Shown here in pieces: positions 28,277 through 35,793 of a stretch of 40,805 nucleotides of DNA. The stretch spans positions 1-40,805 of the forward strand of contig WHUE01000033.1 in NCBI GenBank assembly GCA_009377375.1, written 5' to 3'. Each line of letters begins with the position of its first letter. Position 1 is the first letter of the stretch. The notes under the pieces are model-generated. The model was given only the letters and a program-made list of their open reading frames with translations, was not told where the DNA came from and did not search any database. Source of the stretch: Alphaproteobacteria bacterium (GTDB lineage Bacteria > Pseudomonadota > Alphaproteobacteria > MPNO01 > UBA2964). Both the position numbers and the translations under genes were made by a program.

Positions 28277-29350
28277 CTATTTCATCGCGCCAGCGAGATT
28301 GGCGACCATTTCCTCCACGTCCTCGGCGCCGTTGACGCGGGTGCCGATGGCGATGTGCGGGGACAGCGCGACGTTGTCGAAGGCGAGCAGCGGGTCGTCG
28401 GCGTCGACCGGCTCCTTGTAATGCACGTCCATGCCGAGCCCGCCGAGCTTGCCCGACTTCATCGCGTCCAGCAGGGCGTCGCGGTCGATCACCTCGGCGC
28501 GGGAAACGTCGATCAGGATCGCGCCCTGCTTCATCTTCGCAAAGCGGCCGGCATCGATCAGCCCGCGGGTCGATTCGTTCATCGGCACGTGGAGCGAGAT
28601 CGCGTCGGACTGCGCCAGCAGATCGTCCATCGGCGCGAATGTCGCCCCGAACGCCGCCTCCAGCTCGGCCGAAAGGGGGTTGCGCTGGGTGTAGATCACC
28701 TTCATCCCGAACGCGTTGCCCCAGCGGGCGACGTCGCGCCCGATGGACCCCAGCCCGACGATGCCCAGCGTGGCGCCGCGCAGGTTCATGATGCCCGAAA
28801 CCCGCGCCCAGTTGGAATTCGCGGTGTGGCGGCGGTCGTAGACGCGCGCCGGCCAGCCCTTTGCCTGCAGCGCCTCGACGGTCAGCAGCTTGTTGGTCTC
28901 GGTGATCTTTTTGGCCAGCGTCATCAGCAGCGCGAAGGCATGCTCGGCCACCGCCGTGTTGACCCGGCGATGCAGCGGCGCGGTGCCGATGCCGCGGGCG
29001 GCGCAGGCGGCCTCGTCGATATTACGGGTGTCCGAGCCGAACCCCTGGACGAATTTGAGCCGGGGGGCGATGGCGAGCTCCGCCTCGCCGATGGGGTAAT
29101 CCTCCGTCACTACCAGATCGGCCTCAGGCAGCATGGACCGGAACTCCTCCTCCGACTTGGCCAGGAGCACCTTCGACGGGTAGGCGGCGGGGTAGCGGGC
29201 GCGGATTTCCTCGCACCATTTCGGGAATTCCGGCATGTCGACCGAATAGTAGTCGGCGAAGCCATCGGCGCGCTCCTTCGGGCAGTCGGGGTCGAGAACG
29301 ACCGAGAGCACGCGGATGATGTGATCGTCCTGGATGGCAATGGTCGGCAT
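28277..29350 (-). CDS. D-isomer-specific 2-hydroxyacid dehydrogenase (left-arm copy)
   Basis: A 357-residue NAD(P)-dependent dehydrogenase. The Rossmann motif is LGIVGLGSIGRDVARWG near residues 175-191. The catalytic set is the arginine in LIDVSRAEVIDRDALL, the glutamate in MDVHYKEPVDADDPLL and the histidine in LSPHIAIGT. The family reduces 2-oxoacids or oxidises D-2-hydroxyacids (glycerate, lactate, phosphoglycerate and others), and I cannot fix the substrate. No ACT or serine-pathway domain follows, so it is not a typical SerA. ATG 29348-29350 has a GGGAGA ribosome binding site; the frame open upstream is non-coding. Divergent from the PEP-CTERM gene across 240 bases. Mirror copy at 37487-38560. 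Confidence 0.9.
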   Translation of the reverse strand: MPTIAIQDDHIIRVLSVVLDPDCPKERADGFADYYSVDMPEFPKWCEEIRARYPAAYPSKVLLAKSEEEFRSMLPEADLVVTEDYPIGEAELAIAPRLKFVQGFGSDTRNIDEAACAARGIGTAPLHRRVNTAVAEHAFALLMTLAKKITETNKLLTVEALQAKGWPARVYDRRHTANSNWARVSGIMNLRGATLGIVGLGSIGRDVARWGNAFGMKVIYTQRNPLSAELEAAFGATFAPMDDLLAQSDAISLHVPMNESTRGLIDAGRFAKMKQGAILIDVSRAEVIDRDALLDAMKSGKLGGLGMDVHYKEPVDADDPLLAFDNVALSPHIAIGTRVNGAEDVEEMVANLAGAMK

Positions 29351-29396
29351 GGTCTCCCTTTCGGTCCTGTGCGGGTCTGAATGTGCGGAGCGCGCC

Positions 29397-29425
29397 TTTG
29401 TAGCCGCCGCCGCGCCGCGAGACAA
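29397..29425 (-). promoter_or_regulatory. Possible promoter of the dehydrogenase gene
   Basis: TTGTCT (29420-29425) and TACAAA (29397-29402) on the minus strand are 17 bases apart, each matching four of six consensus positions, about 47 bases before the ATG. Plausible but not strong. Mirror at 37412-37440. Confidence 0.38.
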
Positions 29426-29450
29426 CGGCTGGCGCACCCCCGTCAGGTGT

Positions 29451-29481
29451 CGGGATATCTTACGGTTCGGGATCGATCCCG
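29451..29481 (+). promoter_or_regulatory. Repeat and palindrome upstream of the sigma-54 promoter, possible activator site
   Basis: A perfect 14-base palindrome CGGGATCGATCCCG lies at 29468-29481 and another CGGGAT half-site at 29451-29456, 17 bases upstream in direct orientation. They are about 46-75 bases before the sigma-54 -24 element. Sigma-54 promoters need an upstream-bound activator, so this is a candidate site; the identity of the activator is not shown. It also lies upstream of the divergent dehydrogenase promoter. Mirror at 37356-37386. Confidence 0.4.
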
Positions 29482-29526
29482 CTTCCCGGACTCCTTAAGC
29501 CTTTGAAAATGCGCAATGCGCCCGTT

Positions 29527-29542
29527 TGGCATGCATCTTGCA
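29527..29542 (+). promoter_or_regulatory. Sigma-54 (RpoN) promoter of the PEP-CTERM gene
   Basis: TGGCATGCATCTTGCA fits the sigma-54 consensus TGGCAYR-N4-TTGCW at every fixed position, with the -24 GG (29528-29529) and -12 GC (29540-29541) at the required spacing. It lies 48 bases before the ATG of the LamG/PEP-CTERM gene, so the message would start near 29553. Regulation of PEP-CTERM genes by RpoN with the PrsK/PrsR pair is known in other bacteria, which makes the placement meaningful. Mirror at 37295-37310. Confidence 0.72.
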
Positions 29543-29590
29543 TACCGGCCTGTCAGGAACGGTTGGCAGCTTGGCGCGAGGCACGGTCGC

Positions 29591-30394
29591 ATGTACACAG
29601 CACCCAGATCCCTTTTCACCATCGGCGCGGCGGCAATGATGTCGCTGATGGCGCTGTGCGGCACGGCCTCGGCCGGCGTCGTCGCCCATTACAGCTTCGA
29701 CGCGGACGCGACGACCGATTCCGGCGGCAACGGGCTCGACCTGAACGCCTCGGGCAGCGTCAGCCTCGCGGCCGGCCAGTTCGGCAGCGCGGTCAACCTG
29801 GATGCCGGCGAGTATCTGTGGAACGCCAGCAGCCTGTTCAATGTGAGCACGTCGGATTTCGCGATCTCGTTCTGGTACAACACCGACAGCAACGCCTTTT
29901 CGCCGATGGTGACGAAGACCCACACCAATTCCGATCTGGGCTATGCGATCGGGCACAACGGGACGAATGTCAGCGGCGACGTGCGCGACACAGTCGGCGG
30001 CGTGACGACGGCGGCCCGGCCCGGCGACGACAGCACCAGCTTCCAGCACCTGGTCTTCCAGCGGACGGGCTCGGCCTTGGAGCTGTATGTGAACGGCGTG
30101 CTGGCGGACAGCGCTGTCGCGGCGTCGACGGTCGACACATCGAACGCCTTCGTGGTCGGTGCCCGCAACATCTCCTCCGGAGGCGCACCCAACGTCGGGG
30201 GCGGCACGTTCTACTATGACGGGCTGATCGACGAGCTCTGGGTGTTCGACAACGCGCTGACCGCCATCGAGATCGCGAACCTGCGCGACGGCAACAGCCT
30301 GGTCGCCGACGTGCCGGAACCGGCCGGCCTCGCCCTGCTGGGCACCGGCGTGCTGCTGCTGGGCGCGCGGCTGCGCCGACGCAGGGCCGCCTGA
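29591..30394 (+). CDS. LamG-domain PEP-CTERM sorting protein (left-arm copy)
   Basis: A 267-residue exported protein. The signal peptide is about residues 1-28 (MMSLMALCGTASA, cleavage near ASA-GV). A concanavalin-A-like LamG domain fills about 29-235, with VVAHYSFDADATTDSGGNGL, FAISFWYNTDSN, FQHLVFQRTGSALELYVNGV and YYDGLIDELWVFDNALT. The C-terminus is a PEP-CTERM signal: VPEP, a hydrophobic segment (LALLGTGVLLLGA) and a basic tail (RLRRRRAA). Such tails are recognised by exosortase and the proteins end on the cell surface or in the exopolysaccharide matrix. No exosortase or prsK/prsR genes are in the window. ATG 29591 begins the signal peptide. Mirror copy at 36443-37246. Confidence 0.92.
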   Translation: MYTAPRSLFTIGAAAMMSLMALCGTASAGVVAHYSFDADATTDSGGNGLDLNASGSVSLAAGQFGSAVNLDAGEYLWNASSLFNVSTSDFAISFWYNTDSNAFSPMVTKTHTNSDLGYAIGHNGTNVSGDVRDTVGGVTTAARPGDDSTSFQHLVFQRTGSALELYVNGVLADSAVAASTVDTSNAFVVGARNISSGGAPNVGGGTFYYDGLIDELWVFDNALTAIEIANLRDGNSLVADVPEPAGLALLGTGVLLLGARLRRRRAA

Positions 30395-30424
30395 CACGCG
30401 ACGAAATACCGCAAGGGGAAGCGG

Positions 30425-30462
30425 CGGAACGGCCCGCCCGGGAAACCGGGCGGGCCGTTCCG
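30425..30462 (+). terminator. Strong hairpin after the PEP-CTERM gene
   Basis: CGGAACGGCCCGCCCGG, a four-base GAAA loop and its exact complement give a perfect 17-base-pair stem 30 bases after the stop. There is no T-run, so it may act as a terminator of the GC-rich kind or as an RNA-stability hairpin between the PEP-CTERM and VOC genes. Mirror at 36375-36412. Confidence 0.6.
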
Positions 30463-30496
30463 ATTCGTCGCTAGGCAGACCAAGGGACAATGATCT

Positions 30497-30526
30497 AAAA
30501 TCGGCGCAATTCCGCGAACCGATTTT
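30497..30526 (+). promoter_or_regulatory. Inverted repeat in front of the VOC gene
   Basis: AAAATCGG (30497-30504) and CCGATTTT (30519-30526) form perfect eight-base arms around 14 bases, ending two bases before the AGGAGG ribosome binding site (30529-30534). It could be a repressor operator or a leader hairpin that hides the ribosome binding site. Mirror at 36311-36340. Confidence 0.45.
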
Positions 30527-30539
30527 CCAGGAGGCCGCA

Positions 30540-31043
30540 ATGGCGAAGCTCAGGCATATCGCGCTTTCCGTCGACGATCCGGAGGCGACCGCCGATTTCT
30601 ACTGCGAGGCGTTCGACATGAAGCGCGTCGGGCGCACGGATTCGCCGCTGGCGAAGGGCTGCTACGTGTCCGACGGCACCATCACCATGGCGCTGCTGAA
30701 GTACAAGACCGACAAATGGGCCGGCTATGTCGAGGGCGAGGACGAGCGCGGCAAGGATTTCGTCGGCATCCACCATTTCGGCTTCTGGGTCGACGACCTG
30801 AAGGAAGCCGAGGAGAAGGTCGAGAAGGCCGGCGGGCGCTACTTCATGGGCCGGCCGGAGGACGACGCGCCGACCACCTTCTACGAGATGAAGTTCAAGG
30901 ACCCGAACGGCATCATCATGGACGTCACCCATCTGGGTTGGGGCGGCGCGGTGAAGGAGGTCGTCCCCGCCGACGACGCGGAGCGCGAGAAGCAGGACAG
31001 GCGGGCCGCGAAGGCGGCGAAGAAGGAAGCCGCGAAGGTTTAA
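30540..31043 (+). CDS. VOC-superfamily (glyoxalase/dioxygenase-fold) protein (left-arm copy)
   Basis: A 167-residue cytoplasmic protein with one vicinal-oxygen-chelate domain at about residues 1-132: LRHIALSVDDPEATADFYCE, GIHHFGFWVDDLKEAEEKVE and a C-terminal block with FYEMKFKDPNGIIMDVTH. The candidate metal ligands are His 6, His 79 or 80 and Glu near 119, so a metalloenzyme (lactoylglutathione lyase-like or dioxygenase-like) is likely, but the substrate is unknown. The last 25 residues are a charged Lys/Ala/Glu-rich tail (EKQDRRAAKAAKKEAAKV) not typical of the fold. AGGAGG five bases before the ATG fixes the start. Mirror copy at 35794-36297. Confidence 0.87.
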   Translation: MAKLRHIALSVDDPEATADFYCEAFDMKRVGRTDSPLAKGCYVSDGTITMALLKYKTDKWAGYVEGEDERGKDFVGIHHFGFWVDDLKEAEEKVEKAGGRYFMGRPEDDAPTTFYEMKFKDPNGIIMDVTHLGWGGAVKEVVPADDAEREKQDRRAAKAAKKEAAKV

Positions 31044-31066
31044 CGGCCGGGTTGCGACGAATTTGG

Positions 31067-31093
31067 GGGCGGGCCTGCGGGTCCGCCCTTTTT
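31067..31093 (+). terminator. Rho-independent terminator between the VOC and permease genes
   Basis: GGGCGGGCC and GGGTCCGCCC fold into a stem of about nine pairs (one G-U), followed directly by TTTTT on the plus strand, 23 bases after the VOC stop. The permease gene converges from the other side, so both genes may end here. Mirror at 35744-35770. Confidence 0.72.
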
Positions 31094-31101
31094 CGTTGCG
31101 G

Positions 31102-32898
31102 TCAGCCGGATACGGCCTGCAGCGGCCATATCCAGAGGATCATCGGCAGGGCCGCGGCGACGATGATGATTTCCAGCGGCAGCCCCATGCGCCAGTAGTC
31201 GCCGAACCGGTAGCCGCCGGGCCCCATGATCAGCGTGTTGTTCTGGTGCCCGATCGGGGTGAGGAAGGCGCAGGACGCGCCGATCGCGACCGCCATCAGG
31301 AAGGCGTCGGGGTTGGCGTTCAGCGTCGCCGCCATCTGCACCCCGATGGGCGCCATCACCACGGCGGTGGCGGCGTTGTTGATCACGTCCGACAGCGTCA
31401 TCGTGACCACCAGCAGCGCGCCCAGCGCCACCACCGGAGGGAACCCGGCCAGCGGCACTGTCGCCGCCTTGACGAACAGCTCTGTCGTGCCCGAATCCTG
31501 GAGCGCGGCCCCGACCGGAATCATCGCCCCCAGCAGCACGATCACCGAAAAATCGATCGAATCGTAGATCTCGCGCACCGGCACGATGTTGAGCAGCACC
31601 AGGCCGGCGGCGGCGATGGCCAGCGCCACCGGGATCGGGAGCACGCCGAAGACGGCCAGCAGGATCATGCCCGCGAAGATGCCGATCGACATCAGCGCCC
31701 GGTTCGGACGGCCGAGCTGGAGCCGGCGTTCCGCCAGCGGAAGGCAGCCAAGCGTGCCGATCACGTCCGGCAGAAGCTCCGCCTCGCCCTCCAGCAGCAG
31801 GATGTCGCCCGGCTGGAACTGGAAGGCGCTGAGCCGCCCGCGATAGGGGCTGCCCTGGCGCGACACGCCGACCAGATTCACCCCGTAGCGGCGGCGCAGC
31901 CGGAGCGAACCCGCCGTCCGCCCGTTGATGAAGGCGCGCGGCTGCACCACCGCCTCGCTCAACGCGAGGTCGGCCATCGGGCCGCCGCGCTCCTTCTGCT
32001 TGTCGGAGCCGAGCGAAGCGAGTCCCAGCCGTTTCAGCACGGTGTCGAGCCCGTCGGGCTCCGCCTCGACGATCAGCACGTCGCCTTCGCGCAGGACCTC
32101 GTAACGGCCGACGCCGAACAGCCGGCGGTCGTTCCGGACGATGCCCAGGATGACCGTCTCGTGCTCGCCGGCCAGCTCCTCCAGCTCGACAATGGTCTTG
32201 CCGATAGCGGCGCTTCCGGGCGGCACCACCACCTCGCTGACATAGCTTTCGATCTGGAACAGCTCCTGCGAGCTGCGCCGGGCGCGCCGCTCCGACGGAA
32301 TCAGTCGCCAGCCGGCGAGCGAGACGAAGGCGATACCCGCCAGCGCCACGACGATGCCCACCGGGGTGAAATCGAACATGCCGTAAGGGGCGCCCACCTG
32401 TTCCGCGCGAAAGGCGGAGACGATGATGTTGGGCGGCGTGCCGATCAGCGTGACGAGTCCGCCGAGGATGGAGCCGAAGGACAGCGGCATCAGCAGAACC
32501 GCCGGCGCACGCTTGGCCTTCGCCGCCGACTGGATCGCCGCGGGCATCAGCAGCGCCAGCGCGCCCACATTGTTCATGAAGGCGGACAGCACCCCCGCCA
32601 CCCCCGCCAGACTGGCGACATGCGCCCAGGTGCTTTTCATCGGCGGCAGCAGCCGGCGGGCGATCAGCTCCACCGCGCCCGCGTTCTGCAGCCCGCGGCT
32701 GATGATCAGCACCATCGCGACGGTCACCGTGGCCGGATGGCCGAACCCGGCGAAGACCTTGTCGGCCGGCACCACACCGGCGGCCGCGGTCGTCAGCAGG
32801 GCGCCGAACGCGACCACGTCGTAGCGCCACCGCCCCCACAGGAACAGCACGAAGATCGCCGCCAGCAGCACGCTCAGGAAGATCTGCTCTCCGGTCAT
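31102..32898 (-). CDS. SLC13/DASS-type anion permease with RCK-C (TrkA-C) domains (left-arm copy)
   Basis: A 598-residue inner-membrane transporter. N-terminal membrane segments span about residues 1-195, with the first re-entrant NN motif FMNNVGALALLMP and LVTLIGTPPNIIVSAF. Two cytoplasmic TrkA-C-like ligand-binding domains follow at about 210-375 (EVVVPPGSAAIGKTIVELEE and LLLEGEAELLPDVIG). The C-terminal membrane half carries the second NN motif SDVINNAATAVVMAPIG and FLTPIGHQNNTLIMGPGGY. The family carries sulfate, dicarboxylates or other anions, often with sodium; the substrate is not shown. ATG 32896-32898 was chosen because the first membrane helix begins there. A weaker sigma-54-like site lies upstream. 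Mirror copy at 33939-35735. Confidence 0.92.
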   Translation of the reverse strand: MTGEQIFLSVLLAAIFVLFLWGRWRYDVVAFGALLTTAAAGVVPADKVFAGFGHPATVTVAMVLIISRGLQNAGAVELIARRLLPPMKSTWAHVASLAGVAGVLSAFMNNVGALALLMPAAIQSAAKAKRAPAVLLMPLSFGSILGGLVTLIGTPPNIIVSAFRAEQVGAPYGMFDFTPVGIVVALAGIAFVSLAGWRLIPSERRARRSSQELFQIESYVSEVVVPPGSAAIGKTIVELEELAGEHETVILGIVRNDRRLFGVGRYEVLREGDVLIVEAEPDGLDTVLKRLGLASLGSDKQKERGGPMADLALSEAVVQPRAFINGRTAGSLRLRRRYGVNLVGVSRQGSPYRGRLSAFQFQPGDILLLEGEAELLPDVIGTLGCLPLAERRLQLGRPNRALMSIGIFAGMILLAVFGVLPIPVALAIAAAGLVLLNIVPVREIYDSIDFSVIVLLGAMIPVGAALQDSGTTELFVKAATVPLAGFPPVVALGALLVVTMTLSDVINNAATAVVMAPIGVQMAATLNANPDAFLMAVAIGASCAFLTPIGHQNNTLIMGPGGYRFGDYWRMGLPLEIIIVAAALPMILWIWPLQAVSG

Positions 32899-32968
32899 GC
32901 CGGGCGGCGCGATGGAAAACTGTCCCGCATGGCGCAACCCTTATCTTGAACGATCGGGCGCGGCCAGT

Positions 32969-32984
32969 GGCAATTTGCGGGCCA
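32969..32984 (-). promoter_or_regulatory. Weak sigma-54-like element upstream of the permease gene
   Basis: Minus-strand TGGCCCGCAAATTGCC has the -24 GG and -12 GC at the right spacing and keeps TGGC and TTGC, but departs from the consensus at the fifth and last bases. It sits 71 bases before the permease ATG. A match of this quality may be chance in GC-rich DNA. Mirror at 33853-33868. Confidence 0.3.
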
Positions 32985-33053
32985 TTTGTATTGGACGCGG
33001 CGCGAACGCGTCTCCTATTCTGGCCGCAGACCGCACAGGGAGACGGGACGGCG

Positions 33054-33418
33054 ATGAGCGACGCGGAACCGCTGATCTGCGCCTTCATGCTGAACCGCGA
33101 AGGCGGCGGCACGGCGCTCGACTGGCAGGATATTGCGACGATACCCGAAGGCGGCGGGATCCTGTGGGTCCATCTGCAGCGCGAATCGCCGGAAACCCGC
33201 GCCTGGCTGACCGATGTGGCAAGGCTGCCCGAACTCGCCATCGAAGCGCTGCTGGCGGCCGAGACCCGCCCCCGCGCGACGGCCTTCGACGACAGGCTGC
33301 TGCTGGACCTGCGCGGGGTGAATCTCAACCCCGGCGCCGATCCCGAGGACATGGTGGGCATCCGCGGCTGGATCGACGGCGACCGCATCATCACCGTGCG
33401 ACGGCGCAAGCTGATGGC
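33054..33418 (+). CDS. CorA/ZntB-family divalent-cation transporter, cut at the palindrome axis (left copy)
   Basis: The first 121 codons of a CorA-superfamily transporter, closest to ZntB-type zinc transporters: GGGILWVHLQRESPETRAWL, LPELAIEALLAAETRPRA, and a block with RGVNLNPGADPEDMVGIRGW, ending IITVRRRKLMA. Family members have about 320-340 residues, with a C-terminal stalk, two membrane helices and a GxN motif at the pore. All of that is missing because the sequence folds back at 33418. Reading on adds only eight residues from the opposite arm (PSACAVAR) before a stop at 33446. ATG 33054 follows a GGGAGACGGGA ribosome-binding region. The gene is probably whole in the real genome. Confidence 0.88.
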
Positions 33419-33783
33419 GCCATCAGCTTGCGCCGTCGCACGGTGATGATGCGGTCGCCGTCGATCCAGCCGCGGATGCCCACCATGTCCTCGGGATCGG
33501 CGCCGGGGTTGAGATTCACCCCGCGCAGGTCCAGCAGCAGCCTGTCGTCGAAGGCCGTCGCGCGGGGGCGGGTCTCGGCCGCCAGCAGCGCTTCGATGGC
33601 GAGTTCGGGCAGCCTTGCCACATCGGTCAGCCAGGCGCGGGTTTCCGGCGATTCGCGCTGCAGATGGACCCACAGGATCCCGCCGCCTTCGGGTATCGTC
33701 GCAATATCCTGCCAGTCGAGCGCCGTGCCGCCGCCTTCGCGGTTCAGCATGAAGGCGCAGATCAGCGGTTCCGCGTCGCTCAT
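33419..33783 (-). CDS. CorA/ZntB-family transporter, cut at the palindrome axis (mirror copy)
   Basis: Exact reverse complement of the 33054-33418 fragment, with the same 121 codons and the same loss of the membrane domain. The two fragments face each other head-on at the axis, which a functional gene arrangement would not produce. Treat it as a duplicate of the left copy until the junction is verified. Confidence 0.85.
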
Positions 33784-33852
33784 CGCCGTCCCGTCTCCCT
33801 GTGCGGTCTGCGGCCAGAATAGGAGACGCGTTCGCGCCGCGTCCAATACAAA

Positions 33853-33868
33853 TGGCCCGCAAATTGCC
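33853..33868 (+). promoter_or_regulatory. Weak sigma-54-like element (mirror copy)
   Basis: Mirror of the element at 32969-32984, upstream of the right-arm permease gene, with the same reservations. Confidence 0.28.
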
Positions 33869-33938
33869 ACTGGCCGCGCCCGATCGTTCAAGATAAGGGT
33901 TGCGCCATGCGGGACAGTTTTCCATCGCGCCGCCCGGC

Positions 33939-35735
33939 ATGACCGGAGAGCAGATCTTCCTGAGCGTGCTGCTGGCGGCGATCTTCGTGCTGTTCCTGTG
34001 GGGGCGGTGGCGCTACGACGTGGTCGCGTTCGGCGCCCTGCTGACGACCGCGGCCGCCGGTGTGGTGCCGGCCGACAAGGTCTTCGCCGGGTTCGGCCAT
34101 CCGGCCACGGTGACCGTCGCGATGGTGCTGATCATCAGCCGCGGGCTGCAGAACGCGGGCGCGGTGGAGCTGATCGCCCGCCGGCTGCTGCCGCCGATGA
34201 AAAGCACCTGGGCGCATGTCGCCAGTCTGGCGGGGGTGGCGGGGGTGCTGTCCGCCTTCATGAACAATGTGGGCGCGCTGGCGCTGCTGATGCCCGCGGC
34301 GATCCAGTCGGCGGCGAAGGCCAAGCGTGCGCCGGCGGTTCTGCTGATGCCGCTGTCCTTCGGCTCCATCCTCGGCGGACTCGTCACGCTGATCGGCACG
34401 CCGCCCAACATCATCGTCTCCGCCTTTCGCGCGGAACAGGTGGGCGCCCCTTACGGCATGTTCGATTTCACCCCGGTGGGCATCGTCGTGGCGCTGGCGG
34501 GTATCGCCTTCGTCTCGCTCGCCGGCTGGCGACTGATTCCGTCGGAGCGGCGCGCCCGGCGCAGCTCGCAGGAGCTGTTCCAGATCGAAAGCTATGTCAG
34601 CGAGGTGGTGGTGCCGCCCGGAAGCGCCGCTATCGGCAAGACCATTGTCGAGCTGGAGGAGCTGGCCGGCGAGCACGAGACGGTCATCCTGGGCATCGTC
34701 CGGAACGACCGCCGGCTGTTCGGCGTCGGCCGTTACGAGGTCCTGCGCGAAGGCGACGTGCTGATCGTCGAGGCGGAGCCCGACGGGCTCGACACCGTGC
34801 TGAAACGGCTGGGACTCGCTTCGCTCGGCTCCGACAAGCAGAAGGAGCGCGGCGGCCCGATGGCCGACCTCGCGTTGAGCGAGGCGGTGGTGCAGCCGCG
34901 CGCCTTCATCAACGGGCGGACGGCGGGTTCGCTCCGGCTGCGCCGCCGCTACGGGGTGAATCTGGTCGGCGTGTCGCGCCAGGGCAGCCCCTATCGCGGG
35001 CGGCTCAGCGCCTTCCAGTTCCAGCCGGGCGACATCCTGCTGCTGGAGGGCGAGGCGGAGCTTCTGCCGGACGTGATCGGCACGCTTGGCTGCCTTCCGC
35101 TGGCGGAACGCCGGCTCCAGCTCGGCCGTCCGAACCGGGCGCTGATGTCGATCGGCATCTTCGCGGGCATGATCCTGCTGGCCGTCTTCGGCGTGCTCCC
35201 GATCCCGGTGGCGCTGGCCATCGCCGCCGCCGGCCTGGTGCTGCTCAACATCGTGCCGGTGCGCGAGATCTACGATTCGATCGATTTTTCGGTGATCGTG
35301 CTGCTGGGGGCGATGATTCCGGTCGGGGCCGCGCTCCAGGATTCGGGCACGACAGAGCTGTTCGTCAAGGCGGCGACAGTGCCGCTGGCCGGGTTCCCTC
35401 CGGTGGTGGCGCTGGGCGCGCTGCTGGTGGTCACGATGACGCTGTCGGACGTGATCAACAACGCCGCCACCGCCGTGGTGATGGCGCCCATCGGGGTGCA
35501 GATGGCGGCGACGCTGAACGCCAACCCCGACGCCTTCCTGATGGCGGTCGCGATCGGCGCGTCCTGCGCCTTCCTCACCCCGATCGGGCACCAGAACAAC
35601 ACGCTGATCATGGGGCCCGGCGGCTACCGGTTCGGCGACTACTGGCGCATGGGGCTGCCGCTGGAAATCATCATCGTCGCCGCGGCCCTGCCGATGATCC
35701 TCTGGATATGGCCGCTGCAGGCCGTATCCGGCTGA
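33939..35735 (+). CDS. SLC13/DASS-type anion permease with RCK-C domains (mirror copy)
   Basis: The 598-residue product is identical to that of 31102-32898: an N-terminal membrane half, two TrkA-C-like domains and a C-terminal membrane half with NN motifs. Its upstream region, start and terminator are also mirrored exactly. Confidence 0.9.
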   Translation: MTGEQIFLSVLLAAIFVLFLWGRWRYDVVAFGALLTTAAAGVVPADKVFAGFGHPATVTVAMVLIISRGLQNAGAVELIARRLLPPMKSTWAHVASLAGVAGVLSAFMNNVGALALLMPAAIQSAAKAKRAPAVLLMPLSFGSILGGLVTLIGTPPNIIVSAFRAEQVGAPYGMFDFTPVGIVVALAGIAFVSLAGWRLIPSERRARRSSQELFQIESYVSEVVVPPGSAAIGKTIVELEELAGEHETVILGIVRNDRRLFGVGRYEVLREGDVLIVEAEPDGLDTVLKRLGLASLGSDKQKERGGPMADLALSEAVVQPRAFINGRTAGSLRLRRRYGVNLVGVSRQGSPYRGRLSAFQFQPGDILLLEGEAELLPDVIGTLGCLPLAERRLQLGRPNRALMSIGIFAGMILLAVFGVLPIPVALAIAAAGLVLLNIVPVREIYDSIDFSVIVLLGAMIPVGAALQDSGTTELFVKAATVPLAGFPPVVALGALLVVTMTLSDVINNAATAVVMAPIGVQMAATLNANPDAFLMAVAIGASCAFLTPIGHQNNTLIMGPGGYRFGDYWRMGLPLEIIIVAAALPMILWIWPLQAVSG

Positions 35736-35743
35736 CCGCAACG

Positions 35744-35770
35744 AAAAAGGGCGGACCCGCAGGCCCGCCC
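35744..35770 (-). terminator. Rho-independent terminator (mirror copy)
   Basis: Mirror of 31067-31093: the GC-rich stem with the T-run on the minus strand, downstream of the right-arm VOC gene and between it and the convergent permease gene. Confidence 0.7.
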
Positions 35771-35793
35771 CCAAATTCGTCGCAACCCGGCCG

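Larger units (their letters stand above)
26032..33418. repeat. Left arm of a 7,387-base-per-arm perfect palindrome
   Basis: This stretch is the exact reverse complement of 33419-40805, judged by matching every mirrored reading frame and by direct comparison of coding and intergenic segments (for example 29521-29560 with 37277-37316, and the ends 26032-26040 with 40797-40805). There is no spacer: the axis falls between 33418 and 33419 inside CTGATGGC/GCCATCAG. The true repeat may extend beyond the window end. This arm joins smoothly to unique sequence at 26032, so it is probably the genuine locus. Confidence 0.97.

Noticed and set aside
33400..33440. A hairpin telomere or protelomerase site at the axis
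   Set aside because: The axis interrupts a conserved coding domain, no protelomerase gene is present in the window, and a perfect repeat of kilobases is not itself evidence of a telomere site. I keep it only as an alternative to test.
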